DNA of 64,000 nt from Clostridiaceae bacterium (GCA_012840075.1 DUMC01000145.1:29710-93709), one strand, 5' to 3'. Shown: positions 51,405 to 61,548, counted from the first letter of the stretch. The notes: generated by a model from the sequence alone, not told the origin. A program made the numbers and translations.

Positions 51405-53561
51405 ATGGAATACCTTAGCGGAGTGGTTGAAAGAATTACTTTCTGCAATGAAGAAAACGGTTTTGGTGTTATTAAGTTAAAATCAAAAGGTTTCAATGAA
51501 CTTATCACAGTTGTAGGGAATTTGGCTTCCGTTAACGTGGGTGCTACTTTGAGGCTTAAAGGCGAGTGGAAGTATGACAGCAAATATGGAAAACAGTTTA
51601 ATGCGATAGAGTATGAGGAGAGTGTTCCCGCTACCATTGCAGGGATAGAAAAATACCTTGGCAGCGGCCTTATAAAAGGAATAGGTCCGGTTTATGCAAG
51701 GGAAATTGTCAGGAAATTTAAGGAGGATACTATAAGAATTATTGACGAAGAACCGGATAGGCTGCTGGAAGCGGAAGGGATAGGTCCTAAAAGGCTGGAA
51801 ATGATAAAAAAGGCATGGCAGGAACAAAAGGAGATAAAAAACGTCATGCTGTTTTTACAAAGCAACGGGGTTTCTACTGCCTATGCAGTTAAAATATATA
51901 AAACTTATGGAAATGAGAGTATAGAGATTGTCAAAAAGAATCCTTACAAACTGGCTGATGATATTTGGGGGATAGGTTTCAAGACTGCTGACAAAATTGC
52001 ACAGCAAATGGGTTTTGATAGAAATTCATATGAAAGGTGCAGTTCCGGCATTATATATGTTCTAAATGAACTTTCCAATGACGGTCACTGTTTTGCATAC
52101 AGGGAGCAATTGATAGCAGAAGCGGAAAAAATTCTTGAACTTGATAAGGAGCTAATAAGCACCACTCTAGATAAGATGATATCTGAAAAAGCATTAATAG
52201 CTGAGTTTATAGAAGATGAAAACGAGTATGCCATATATTTACCTGCATTCTATTATAGTGAGACGGGTGCAGCAAAGCGGATTAAGGAAATTTTAAAAGA
52301 AAAGAGCGTATTTAGGTCTTTTGATAACAATAGAATTATAAAACAAGTGCAAGAAGAATGCGGTATACAATATGATGAGGTCCAGGTGGAAGCCATAAAA
52401 ACGGCGGCAGATGCCAAGATCATGGTGCTCACCGGAGGACCGGGTACGGGTAAGACCACAACAACCCTTGCCATAATCAAGGCATTCCAAAAAATGAGTG
52501 CAAAGGTATTGCTGGCTGCACCTACGGGAAGAGCTGCAAAAAGGCTGTCTGAAACAACCGGTATAGAAGCTAAAACCATACACCGGCTTCTGGAATACAC
52601 CCCTATTGAAGGATACAAAAGAAACGAGGAAAATCCTTTAGATTGCGATGTACTCATAGTTGATGAAGCATCCATGATTGATATAATCCTTATGTATAAC
52701 CTATTAAAAGCAATTCCGTCCCATGCCGTTTTCATCCTTGTGGGAGATGTGGATCAGTTGCCGTCGGTAGGTCCGGGGAATGTATTGAAAGATATAATTA
52801 ATTCTGGTGTAGTGAATGTCGTTTGCCTTAAAAGGATATTCAGGCAAGCTCTTGGCAGTGCAATAGTAAAAAATGCACATAGAATAAACAAAGGTGATTT
52901 TCCGATACTTAAGGGAGGAAAGGAAAATGATTTTTTCTTTATAGAGGAAGAAGATCCTAAAAAAATAGTGGAGATAATAAAAGACCTTTGTACAAGAAGA
53001 CTTCCGTCTTACTATAAAGTTGATCCCATCCATGACATACAGGTTTTAAGCCCTATGCAGAAAGGTGAAGTCGGGGCATATAATCTTAATTTAGTACTCC
53101 AGGAAGCCTTAAATCCTTCAAAAGTTACTATAAAGTACGGCGGAATAACTTACCGTTTGAATGATAAAGTAATGCAGATTAAAAATAATTATGAAAAAAA
53201 CGTGTTTAACGGAGACATAGGGATAATTACTTCCATAAATCTTGAAGATAGAACTGTAGTTATCAATTTTGACGGAAATCTTGTGGAATATGACGTGACC
53301 GAACTAGATGAAGTTGTATTGGCATATGCCACAACTATACACAAGAGCCAGGGAAGTGAATATAAGATTGTTGTTGCTCCCATCACAACTCAGCATTTCA
53401 TAATGCTTCAGAGAAACTTGCTTTATACCTGTGTCACAAGAGCAAAAAAAATTCTTGTGTTGGTAGGTACAAAAAAGGCAATAGCCATAGCGATCTCCAA
53501 TAATAAGACTCAGAAGAGGAATACTATGCTGGATGTAAGGTTGAGGACGGAAGAGAAATGA
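51405..53561 (+). CDS. recD2: ATP-dependent DNA helicase RecD2
   Basis: 5'-3' superfamily 1B helicase for repair and replication-fork maintenance, without RecBC. 718 residues, usual for RecD2. An N-terminal OB-like part is followed by helix-hairpin-helix repeats (GSGLIKGIGPVYAREIV, AEGIGPKRLEMI, WGIGFKTADKIA), Walker A GGPGTGKTTTT (about 344-354), DVLIVDEASM (about 414), GDVDQLPSVGPG, and the C-terminal HKSQGSEY and YTCVTRAKK motifs. Divergent from the RHH-Uma2 gene. Confidence 0.95.
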   Translation: MEYLSGVVERITFCNEENGFGVIKLKSKGFNELITVVGNLASVNVGATLRLKGEWKYDSKYGKQFNAIEYEESVPATIAGIEKYLGSGLIKGIGPVYAREIVRKFKEDTIRIIDEEPDRLLEAEGIGPKRLEMIKKAWQEQKEIKNVMLFLQSNGVSTAYAVKIYKTYGNESIEIVKKNPYKLADDIWGIGFKTADKIAQQMGFDRNSYERCSSGIIYVLNELSNDGHCFAYREQLIAEAEKILELDKELISTTLDKMISEKALIAEFIEDENEYAIYLPAFYYSETGAAKRIKEILKEKSVFRSFDNNRIIKQVQEECGIQYDEVQVEAIKTAADAKIMVLTGGPGTGKTTTTLAIIKAFQKMSAKVLLAAPTGRAAKRLSETTGIEAKTIHRLLEYTPIEGYKRNEENPLDCDVLIVDEASMIDIILMYNLLKAIPSHAVFILVGDVDQLPSVGPGNVLKDIINSGVVNVVCLKRIFRQALGSAIVKNAHRINKGDFPILKGGKENDFFFIEEEDPKKIVEIIKDLCTRRLPSYYKVDPIHDIQVLSPMQKGEVGAYNLNLVLQEALNPSKVTIKYGGITYRLNDKVMQIKNNYEKNVFNGDIGIITSINLEDRTVVINFDGNLVEYDVTELDEVVLAYATTIHKSQGSEYKIVVAPITTQHFIMLQRNLLYTCVTRAKKILVLVGTKKAIAIAISNNKTQKRNTMLDVRLRTEEK

Positions 53562-53689
53562 GGAAAGTCCGAAAGCTCTTGCAATTTTGGTTTAAAAGCT
53601 GTAATGTTATATTTAAGTCTTATTTAAGTCTAAGTTCACTTGAAATTCGTCCTTTGGGATTACATCACAATGTTTAAAGGGGATATCTT

Positions 53690-55576
53690 ATGAACCGGGA
53701 GAAGAGTAAAACAAGTAATAATATAAAGAATGATAAGGCTAAAAATAATGCTGAAAATAATACTAAAAATAATACTGAAAATAATGCCAAAAATAGTACA
53801 TTACCAAAGAAATATATTTTGAAGAAATTTGTTTCATATTATAAACCACATATGGGATTGTTTATTGCAGATTTGGTATGTGCGTTTTTAATGGCATCCA
53901 TTGATTTGTTGTTCCCGATAATCACCCGCTATGTGACCCAAAAAGTTATTCCTGCAGGTAATATATTATTAATGTTTAAGATTATCGGAGTATTAATCAT
54001 AGCATATTTGATTCGCTTAGGTTTGAATTATTTTGTTAACTACTATGGTCATATTGTTGGTATAAGAATGGAATATGACATGAGAAGGGACTTATTTTCC
54101 CATCTTCAGACATTGTCTTTTAAATTTTACGATAATGTAAGAACGGGGCATCTTATGTCAAGAATGATGAATGACCTAAACGAAATAACCGAACTTGCAC
54201 ACCACGGACCTGAAGATATCTTTCTATCTACTATAATGCTTGCGGGCTCAGTTATCATTCTTTCAACAATAGAGTGGAGGCTTACACTTGTAGTGTTTGT
54301 AATAGTTGTGATTATGGCCTGGTTTGCAATAACAAAAAGATCAAAAATGTCTGCGGCTTTCCGTGAAGTAAGGAAGAAGATTGCTAATATAAATTCACAA
54401 CTTGAAAGCAGCATTTCGGGAATTCGAGTTTCGCAGGCTTTTACAAATGAGGATTATGAAAAGAAAAAATTTAATAAAGGAAATGAAGAATTCAAAGTGT
54501 CCAAGAATGAGTCTTATAAGTATATGGCTCAATATGCGTCAGGTATTGATTTTATTTCCGACATGTTAAATGTTTCGGTTATTGGCATTGGTGGATATTT
54601 TGTTTATACTAAGCTGATAGACTTCGGAGATCTTCTTGCATTCCTTCTTTACATCAATCTTGCAGTACAACCTGTAAGAAGGCTGGCACAATTCGTGCAA
54701 CAGTTTGAATCAGGTATGACGGGTTTTGAAAGATTTGTTGAGATTATGGAAGTGAAGCCTGAAATTGTTGAGAAAGAAAATGCAATTGAACTAAAAAACA
54801 TTAAAGGACACATCGAATTTAAAAATGTTACTTTTTCATACAATAAGGGAAAAAATGTTCTGAAAAATATAAGCCTCACAATACCTGCGGGGAAAGTAGT
54901 GGCATTAGTCGGTCCTTCGGGAGGAGGGAAAACGACGCTTTGCAATCTTATACCAAGGTTTTATGATGTGGAGAGCGGCTCAATTGAAATTGACGGCCAT
55001 GACATCAGGGATTTGACGCTTAAATCTTTGAGAGAAAATATAGGCATAGTACAGCAGGATGTGTTTTTGTTTGCAGGAACTATTAAAGAAAATATCCTAT
55101 ATGGAAAAGTAGATGCCAGTGACGAAGAAGTTATAGAAGCTGCTAAACGTGCAAGCATACATGATTTTGTCATGAGCCTTCCTGACAAATATGATACTTA
55201 TGTAGGAGAAAGAGGAATACAGCTTTCCGGAGGACAAAAGCAAAGAATAGCAATAGCCAGGGTATTTTTAAAGAACCCGCCAATACTAATACTGGATGAG
55301 GCGACTTCAGCACTGGATAATGAGACTGAGGTTATAATCCAGGAATCTCTTGAGGAATTATCCAAGGGCAGAACGACACTGGTTATTGCTCACAGGCTTT
55401 CTACGATACGGAATGCAGATCAAATTATCGTAATTGACAAGGACGGTATAAAAGAAATGGGAACTCATGAAGAGTTAATGGCATTGAACGGCTTGTATGC
55501 GAAGCTGTACAAGTATGGGGATAGAACTGATAAAAATGGAAATGGATTTAATAATTATGAGTATTTAAATGAGTGA
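53690..55576 (+). CDS. ABC exporter, half-transporter (MsbA/LmrA-like)
   Basis: 628 residues: six-helix membrane domain (about 45-345) fused to an ATPase with Walker A GPSGGGKTT (about 407-415), signature LSGGQKQR (about 509), LILDEATSALD and switch histidine in IAHRLST. It acts as a homo- or heterodimer exporting lipids, peptides or drugs; substrate unknown. The first 35 residues are an Asn/Lys-rich repeat (NNAENNTKNNTENN) encoded by AATAAT-type microrepeats. Single gene after recD2. Confidence 0.92.
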   Translation: MNREKSKTSNNIKNDKAKNNAENNTKNNTENNAKNSTLPKKYILKKFVSYYKPHMGLFIADLVCAFLMASIDLLFPIITRYVTQKVIPAGNILLMFKIIGVLIIAYLIRLGLNYFVNYYGHIVGIRMEYDMRRDLFSHLQTLSFKFYDNVRTGHLMSRMMNDLNEITELAHHGPEDIFLSTIMLAGSVIILSTIEWRLTLVVFVIVVIMAWFAITKRSKMSAAFREVRKKIANINSQLESSISGIRVSQAFTNEDYEKKKFNKGNEEFKVSKNESYKYMAQYASGIDFISDMLNVSVIGIGGYFVYTKLIDFGDLLAFLLYINLAVQPVRRLAQFVQQFESGMTGFERFVEIMEVKPEIVEKENAIELKNIKGHIEFKNVTFSYNKGKNVLKNISLTIPAGKVVALVGPSGGGKTTLCNLIPRFYDVESGSIEIDGHDIRDLTLKSLRENIGIVQQDVFLFAGTIKENILYGKVDASDEEVIEAAKRASIHDFVMSLPDKYDTYVGERGIQLSGGQKQRIAIARVFLKNPPILILDEATSALDNETEVIIQESLEELSKGRTTLVIAHRLSTIRNADQIIVIDKDGIKEMGTHEELMALNGLYAKLYKYGDRTDKNGNGFNNYEYLNE

Positions 55577-55694
55577 TACTAATTTCAGATAATATAATTT
55601 TTATTGAAGATAATAAAAAGTTTGCTTATTATAGAAATAAAAAGTTTTTGGCTTGAAATTAAGATTATATAAATTAGAAAGAAGTGGATGTATT

Positions 55695-57101
55695 GTGAAA
55701 GTCTTGATAGTTGGTGCAGGCAAGTTGGGATATAGACTTGCCAATGTCATATCGGAGAAAGATATTCAAGTTACGATAATGGATTCGGACTCTGAGATTC
55801 TTGAAAAAATTACGGACCATGTAGATGCCTTGGTTATTAAAGCCAGCGGACTTCAAGTTGATGCTTTAAAGGAAGTAGGAATTGATACTTATGATCTGAT
55901 TATTGCCGTCACAAATAGCGATGAAGCCAATATTGTTATTTGCAGTTTTGCTAAAAAACTGGGTTGCAAGAAAGCAATAGCTCGTATTAGAAATCCGGAA
56001 TATGCAGAAAACAGAGATTTTGTAAAATCAACTATGGATATTGATTACATCATAAATCCTGAATTGGCTACTGCAAAGGTGATTATTCGATATTTGCTTA
56101 AGAGTTATTCTTTTTATTCCGAAGATTTTGCGGAAGGCAGAATCATTATGGTAGATTTACCTGCAGATGCTCTTCACGGGTTTGTAGGTAAGCAAATAAA
56201 AGATCTGGAAGGAATGGAAGGACTTCTAATTGCTGCAATATCCAGAAACAATGAAATAATAATACCTGATGGTTCAACTTATATTTATAATAATGATATT
56301 TTATATATCATAGGCAGAAGTGAAAACATTGATTTAATGTTTAAGAGGAATAAATCTATAATGCCTTTGAAGAACGTAAAAAAAGTTATGATTCTCGGCG
56401 GAGGTAAAATCGGCTATTATCTGGGCGAAAGACTTGCTAAGCAGGGAATTCTTGTGAAGATAATAGAACAAGATAAAGACAGATGCCAGTATCTTTCCGA
56501 GAATTTGGATAATGTCTTGGTAATCTGCGGTGACGGTTCAGACGTGGATCTTCTTATGGATGAAGATATATCTTCAATGGATGCTTTTATAGGTGTTACA
56601 GGTTTTGATGAAGAAAACCTCTTGATGACATTATTTGCAAAACATGCAGGTGTAAAAAAGGCTATTGCAAAGGTTAGCAAACCAAGTTATGCCCAACTTG
56701 TTGAAAAACTGGGGGTAGATGTGGCTTTAAGTCCCATAGATATTACAGTAGGAGAGATTTTGAAATTTATCAGAGGCGGGAAAGTCATGTCGGTATCCCT
56801 TTTGCTGGGAGGGCAAGCTGAAGTAGTTGAAATGCGTGCTGATGAAGAAATGCCTGTTGTAGGAAAGAAAATAGTTGAGTTAGGTTTGCCAAAAGGGATA
56901 ATCATAGGTGCTGTTTTACATGAAGGAGAAGTAATAATCCCTAATGGGAATACAATAATTTACCCTGGTGACAGGTTTGTTGTATTTTGCTTATCTTCCC
57001 AAATTCATGTTCTTAAAAACTTTCTCAAACCTTCAAAAGGGGGTTTTTTCCATGAACTTTGGAATCATAGTAAAAGTTCTGGGAAGCCTTTTGATCATTG
57101 A
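55695..57101 (+). CDS. trkA: Trk potassium uptake regulator TrkA
   Basis: Cytoplasmic gating subunit of the Trk/Ktr potassium channel. 468 residues with two RCK units, each an NAD-binding Rossmann half (VLIVGAGKLGYRLA at 2-15; VMILGGGKIGYYLGERLA about 226-243) followed by an RCK_C half (about 130-215 and 360-445). RCK_C domains of Firmicutes are known c-di-AMP targets. GTG at 55695 begins with the family-typical MKVLIVGAG; the in-frame TTG at 55653 is unlikely. Its end overlaps trkH by 50 bp, so the two are translationally coupled. Confidence 0.94.
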   Translation: MKVLIVGAGKLGYRLANVISEKDIQVTIMDSDSEILEKITDHVDALVIKASGLQVDALKEVGIDTYDLIIAVTNSDEANIVICSFAKKLGCKKAIARIRNPEYAENRDFVKSTMDIDYIINPELATAKVIIRYLLKSYSFYSEDFAEGRIIMVDLPADALHGFVGKQIKDLEGMEGLLIAAISRNNEIIIPDGSTYIYNNDILYIIGRSENIDLMFKRNKSIMPLKNVKKVMILGGGKIGYYLGERLAKQGILVKIIEQDKDRCQYLSENLDNVLVICGDGSDVDLLMDEDISSMDAFIGVTGFDEENLLMTLFAKHAGVKKAIAKVSKPSYAQLVEKLGVDVALSPIDITVGEILKFIRGGKVMSVSLLLGGQAEVVEMRADEEMPVVGKKIVELGLPKGIIIGAVLHEGEVIIPNGNTIIYPGDRFVVFCLSSQIHVLKNFLKPSKGGFFHELWNHSKSSGKPFDH

Positions 57102-58569
57102 GGGTATTTGTATGGTACTGCCCTTTGCAGTATCAATCCTGTATGGTGAACATGATTGGTTGGCTTTCTTAATATGTATAGTTTTAAATACAGTTGTTGG
57201 ATATTTAATGTATCATTTTGGCAATAGTTCTATTTGGTTTAAAAGTAGGAATACATCTAACGATAATGTCAAGCATTACGATGATAAGAACAATAAAAAA
57301 AGTGTAATAAAAATAAAAGATGCTCTTGCAATTGTATCTTTTGGATGGATTCTGGTTTGCCTTTTTGGATGCTTGCCGTTTATGATTTCAGGCAGTATTC
57401 CATATTTTACAGATGCTTTTTTTGAAATGGTATCAGGATTTACAACAACAGGGGCAACCATTTTAAATGATTTGGAAGTTATACCGCATGGAGTATTATT
57501 CTGGCGCTCTTTTAGCCATTGGATCGGGGGCATGGGTATTCTTGTTTTTACGGTGGCGTTATTACCGGCTCTTGGTGTAGGAAGCTTTCAATTATATAAA
57601 GCCGAGAGCCCGGGTCCTATTACAGAAAAGCTTGTACCGAAAATCAAGGATACCGTCAAGGTGCTATACGTTACATATATAATAATGACCGTTGCTGAGA
57701 TTATTCTCTTGATAATTGGCAAAATGCCTTTATTTGATTCTGTTGTTCATACTTTTGGAACAGTAGGAACCGGTGGTCTTTCAATAAAAAATATTAGTAT
57801 AGCAGCATACAACAGCACTTATATAAACCTTGTTATTGCTGTATTCATGCTGTTGGCTTCAACAAATTTTTCCTTGTATTATGCATTATGCAAGAGAAGA
57901 TGGAAAGAAGTGTTAAAAGATCAGGAATTACGGTTTCACTATGGAATCATATTGGTCAGCGTTATTTTAATTGCACTAAATATTAATGCAAAAATCTTCC
58001 CCAATATATGGAAGTCACTTGAACATGCTTTTTTTCAGGTGAGTTCAATAATATCCACAACAGGATATACATCTGTTGATTTCGATCAATGGCCTACTTT
58101 CAGTAAGTTGATATTGTTTTTTTTAATGTTTATTGGAGGTTGTGCAGGTTCAACAGCAGGAGGAATGAAAGCTGTAAGAATAGTAATATTGGCAAAACTT
58201 GTTAATAGAGAAATACAAAAGGTTATCCATCCCAGAGCTGTAATGCCTGTAAAATTAGGTGACAGAGCTTTATCTACGGATACATTGCTTAGTATATCCA
58301 GCTTTGTTTTTCTGTATATTCTTACTTTCATATTAGGTACATTGGTACTCGCTCTTGAGGATATTAGCTTTCCCAGTGCTGCAAGTGCATCAATTGCAAT
58401 GCTTAGTAATGTAGGACCGGGTTTTGAATTTGTGGGTCCTATGAGGAATTACAGTGAATTTTCCGCATTCAGCAAATGGATTATGTCGTTACTTATGTTG
58501 CTAGGTAGGTTAGAGTTGTTTACAATTATTGCTTTATTGAATCAAAAATTGTGGAAAGACGAAATGTAA
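57052..58569 (+). CDS. trkH: Trk potassium uptake membrane subunit TrkH
   Basis: 505 residues. Four pore-loop repeats are visible with selectivity-filter sequences TTTGAT, TVGTGG, STTGYT and NVGPGF, as expected for TrkH/KtrB K+ channels-transporters, plus SSxAGGMK (STAGGMKAVRI). The ATG at 57052 follows GGGGG by about 9 nt and gives the normal N-terminus NFGIIVKVLGSLLIIEG; it lies inside the end of trkA. Confidence 0.94.
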   Translation: MNFGIIVKVLGSLLIIEGICMVLPFAVSILYGEHDWLAFLICIVLNTVVGYLMYHFGNSSIWFKSRNTSNDNVKHYDDKNNKKSVIKIKDALAIVSFGWILVCLFGCLPFMISGSIPYFTDAFFEMVSGFTTTGATILNDLEVIPHGVLFWRSFSHWIGGMGILVFTVALLPALGVGSFQLYKAESPGPITEKLVPKIKDTVKVLYVTYIIMTVAEIILLIIGKMPLFDSVVHTFGTVGTGGLSIKNISIAAYNSTYINLVIAVFMLLASTNFSLYYALCKRRWKEVLKDQELRFHYGIILVSVILIALNINAKIFPNIWKSLEHAFFQVSSIISTTGYTSVDFDQWPTFSKLILFFLMFIGGCAGSTAGGMKAVRIVILAKLVNREIQKVIHPRAVMPVKLGDRALSTDTLLSISSFVFLYILTFILGTLVLALEDISFPSAASASIAMLSNVGPGFEFVGPMRNYSEFSAFSKWIMSLLMLLGRLELFTIIALLNQKLWKDEM

Positions 58570-58590
58570 TAGAAAAATAGGAGGAAATGT

Positions 58591-60813
58591 ATGGACAGAA
58601 TAGTTGCAAGGCTTATTCAGGAGTTTAAATTACAGCCGTATCAAGTTCAGAATACTATCAAGCTTATAGATGACGGATGTACTATTCCTTTTATAGCCCG
58701 ATATAGAAAGGAAATGACAGGAGAACTTAATGACCAAGTTTTAAGAGAACTGCATGAAAGGCTTATATATCTGAGAAATCTGGAAGCAAGAAAAGAAGAT
58801 GTAAAAAGAATGATTGAAGAAGCCGGAAAGTTGACACCGGAAATATCCGATGCATTGTCAAAAGCCGAAACATTACAGGAAGTTGAAGATATTTACCTAC
58901 CCTTTAAGCCTAAACGCAGGACCAGGGCATCCATTGCAAAGGAAAAAGGTCTTGAACCTTTGGCTACAATTATATTTATGCAGGGCAAACTTGAAAAGTC
59001 CATAGAAGAAGTAGTAAGACCTTTTATTAACAAGGAAAAAGGCGTGGAAACAGTTGATGATGCATTAAACGGAGCAATGGATATTATTGCTGAAATAATA
59101 TCCGATAATGCAGAGTACAGAAAAGCTATAAGAGAAGTATTTCTCAAGGAAGGGATAATTGTAACTAAAGCCAAGAAGGAAGAGGACTCGGTTTATAGAA
59201 TGTACTATGACTTTAAGGAGCCTGTTTTCAAAATTGCAAGCCATAGGGTACTAGCCGTTAACAGGGGTGAAAGGGAAGGATACTTGCAGGTTAAAATAGA
59301 AGTACCAGATGAAAAGATAATGACGGATTTGAAGCAAAAGGTCGTGAAAAAACCACCTTCTCCAACTTCAATCTATGTTGAGAAAGCAGTGGAAGATGCT
59401 TATAAACGTTTAATATATCCTTCGATGGAGAATGAAATTCGAAATATAATTACCGAAAAAGCAGAAGAACAGGCAATAAAGGTCTTTAAGGAAAATTTGA
59501 AAAATTTACTGCTCCAGCCTCCAATAAAAGGTAAAATAGTGATGGGTATTGACCCCGCTTATAGAACGGGATGTAAGATCGCCGTTGTGGATGAGACGGG
59601 AAAAGTACTCGATACGGCAGTAATATACCCGACCCCGCCTCAAAATAAGGTAGATGAAGCTAAGAAAATTGTTAAGTATCTTATTGACAAATATAAGGTT
59701 GACCTTATTTCAATAGGAAACGGGACGGCTTCAAGGGAAACGGAGTTTTTTATAGCGGATGTTCTAAAGGAAATAAACAAAGAAGATAATAAGGAAGATA
59801 ATAATGGCAATAAGGCTGGTAGTAAAACCGCAGGTGAAAAGACAAGCAAAAAAGTGCAGTATGTAATTGTAAGCGAAGCAGGAGCATCGGTGTATTCAGC
59901 ATCAAAACTTGCAGCCGAGGAATTCCCGGATTATGATGTATCCCAAAGAAGCGCTGTATCCATAGCTAGGCGACTTCAAGACCCGCTGGCGGAACTTGTA
60001 AAAATTGATCCTAAATCAATAGGAGTAGGCCAGTATCAACATGACATGAATCAAAAAAGATTGGACGAATCACTGAAAAATGTTGTGGAAGACTGCGTTA
60101 ATAAAGTAGGTGTAGACGTAAATACAGCATCTCCTTCGTTGCTTTCATATGTATCCGGAATCAATGCAAGCCTTGTAAAAAATATAGTTGAATACAGGGA
60201 ACAAAATGGGAAGTTCAAGAGCAGGGAAGAACTAAAAAAGGTTAAGAGAATGGGAGAAAAAACTTTTGAGCAATGTGCAGGTTTTTTACGTGTTCCTGAC
60301 AGTGATAATGTGTTGGATAATACCGGAGTGCACCCTGAATCATATCAAGCAGTATTAAAGCTTCTCGATGTCTTAGGATATACCCTGGAAGATGTTAAAA
60401 AGAGGAATTTAGCAGATATTAAAAAGAAAATAGAAGAAAAAAGGAACGAAAACATAGCTAAAATTATCGGAGTAGGAGTCCCAACGCTAAGAGATATAAT
60501 AGAAGAACTTTTAAAACCGGGCCGTGATCCAAGAGATGAAATGCCAAAACCGATTTTTCATACGGATGTTATGAAAATAGAAGACATTAAACCAGGCATG
60601 ATCTTAATGGGTACAGTGAGAAATGTTGCAGACTTTGGCGCATTTGTGGATATTGGAGTTCATCAGGATGGTTTGGTACACATTTCCGAACTAAGCGACA
60701 AATATGTACGAAATCCTATGGAAGTAGTGACGGTGGGAGATATAGTAAAAGTCAGAGTGATTGATGTGGATGTGGAGCGGAAAAGGATAAGTCTTAGCAT
60801 GAAGGGTGTGTAA
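58591..60813 (+). CDS. tex: Tex-family RNA-binding transcriptional accessory protein
   Basis: 740 residues. Tex N-terminal helical region with IPFIARYRKEMTG (about 31-43), YqgF-like RNase H fold (MGIDPAYRTGCKIAVVDE, about 317-334), helix-hairpin-helix pair (VNTASPSLLSYVSGI, LKKVKRMGEKTFEQCAGFL), and a C-terminal S1 domain (about 668-740: MGTVRNVADFGAFVDIGVHQ). Binds nucleic acids and affects transcription; exact role unsettled. A Glu/Asp/Asn/Lys-rich insert near 400-425 is not usual. GAGGAAATG precedes the ATG by proper spacing. Confidence 0.95.
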   Translation: MDRIVARLIQEFKLQPYQVQNTIKLIDDGCTIPFIARYRKEMTGELNDQVLRELHERLIYLRNLEARKEDVKRMIEEAGKLTPEISDALSKAETLQEVEDIYLPFKPKRRTRASIAKEKGLEPLATIIFMQGKLEKSIEEVVRPFINKEKGVETVDDALNGAMDIIAEIISDNAEYRKAIREVFLKEGIIVTKAKKEEDSVYRMYYDFKEPVFKIASHRVLAVNRGEREGYLQVKIEVPDEKIMTDLKQKVVKKPPSPTSIYVEKAVEDAYKRLIYPSMENEIRNIITEKAEEQAIKVFKENLKNLLLQPPIKGKIVMGIDPAYRTGCKIAVVDETGKVLDTAVIYPTPPQNKVDEAKKIVKYLIDKYKVDLISIGNGTASRETEFFIADVLKEINKEDNKEDNNGNKAGSKTAGEKTSKKVQYVIVSEAGASVYSASKLAAEEFPDYDVSQRSAVSIARRLQDPLAELVKIDPKSIGVGQYQHDMNQKRLDESLKNVVEDCVNKVGVDVNTASPSLLSYVSGINASLVKNIVEYREQNGKFKSREELKKVKRMGEKTFEQCAGFLRVPDSDNVLDNTGVHPESYQAVLKLLDVLGYTLEDVKKRNLADIKKKIEEKRNENIAKIIGVGVPTLRDIIEELLKPGRDPRDEMPKPIFHTDVMKIEDIKPGMILMGTVRNVADFGAFVDIGVHQDGLVHISELSDKYVRNPMEVVTVGDIVKVRVIDVDVERKRISLSMKGV

Positions 60814-60840
60814 TGTATATTTCCCTTTTTATTCAAACTG

Positions 60841-60870
60841 TTGACATTGCATGACTTTTTAGGATAAAAT
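60841..60870 (+). promoter_or_regulatory. Sigma-A promoter of queT
   Basis: Perfect TTGACA (60841-60846), 18-bp spacer, TAAAAT (60865-60870). Start near 60877. Confidence 0.7.
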
Positions 60871-60876
60871 CATCTT

Positions 60877-61026
60877 GTCGTTTTAGATGAAATAGATTTG
60901 TCTACTTGCCTCAGACGGAATGCTTCTCTCAGGTGAGAGGTATTTTCCGGGTATGCTTGCTGGTTGTGTGTTTTCATATAAGAGAGATCAAGTTATTATG
61001 GGCTTGCAAGGGAGTTTTAGTTAAGT
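60877..61026 (+). promoter_or_regulatory. Structured leader of queT, possible riboswitch
   Basis: The 150-nt leader has CATCT/AGATG, GTCT/AGAC and CTCTC/GAGAG hairpins (the last near 60934-60948), and CTTGC (about 60956) can pair with GCAAG next to the AAGGGAG ribosome site near 61008. queT genes are often under preQ1 riboswitches; I do not see a clear preQ1-I or preQ1-II consensus, so the class is undetermined. Confidence 0.4.
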
Positions 61027-61548
61027 ATGGGAAAAAACGATATTAATAACATAGGCATGTCAAGCAATTATGGTAAAAGAAAAAGAGGTATTAGGTATAT
61101 AACAGAAGCGGCTGTTATAGCTGCGATTTACGTAGCATTGACAGTTGCTTTTGCTCCTATAAGCTATGGTTTGCTTCAAGTGAGAATTTCAGAAACACTT
61201 ACGGTTCTGCCTGCATTTACACCTGCAGCAATTCCAGGACTGTTTGTGGGGTGCTTGGTGGCTAACATTATAGGAGGAAATGGCCCTTTAGATGTTATAT
61301 TCGGCAGTTTAGCGACTTTAATAGCTGCAATTCTGTCATACAAGATGCCAAAAAAATATCTTGTACCGCTCCCACCTGTATTGGTTAATGCAGTAATAAT
61401 AGGTATTTTATTAAGCTATATTCTTAATGTTCCTTTATTAACTGCTATGGGATGGGTTGCCTTAGGACAGGTTGTTGCATGCTATGTTTTGGGCTATCCG
61501 CTGATGCTGCAATTGGAAAAGTACAAAGATAAGATTTTCAAAAGATAA
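61027..61548 (+). CDS. queT: QueT-family queuosine-precursor transporter (ECF S component)
   Basis: 173 residues, five or six membrane helices, with LLQVRISETLTVLPAFTPAAIPGLFVGC broken over 55-82 and NIIGGNGPLDVIFGSLATL (about 85-103), the conserved QueT/DUF988 core. Takes up a queuosine precursor with a shared ECF energising module. The start is uncertain: the ATG at 61027 lies 12 nt past AAGGGAG and adds an unconserved 25-residue basic N-terminus; M11 at 61057 is an alternative. Single gene with its own promoter and leader. Confidence 0.85.
   Translation: MGKNDINNIGMSSNYGKRKRGIRYITEAAVIAAIYVALTVAFAPISYGLLQVRISETLTVLPAFTPAAIPGLFVGCLVANIIGGNGPLDVIFGSLATLIAAILSYKMPKKYLVPLPPVLVNAVIIGILLSYILNVPLLTAMGWVALGQVVACYVLGYPLMLQLEKYKDKIFKR

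Noticed and set aside
53700..53800. Short regular repeats considered as CRISPR-like or mobile sequence
   Set aside because: They are in-frame codons for an Asn-rich N-terminus of the ABC exporter with no spacers.
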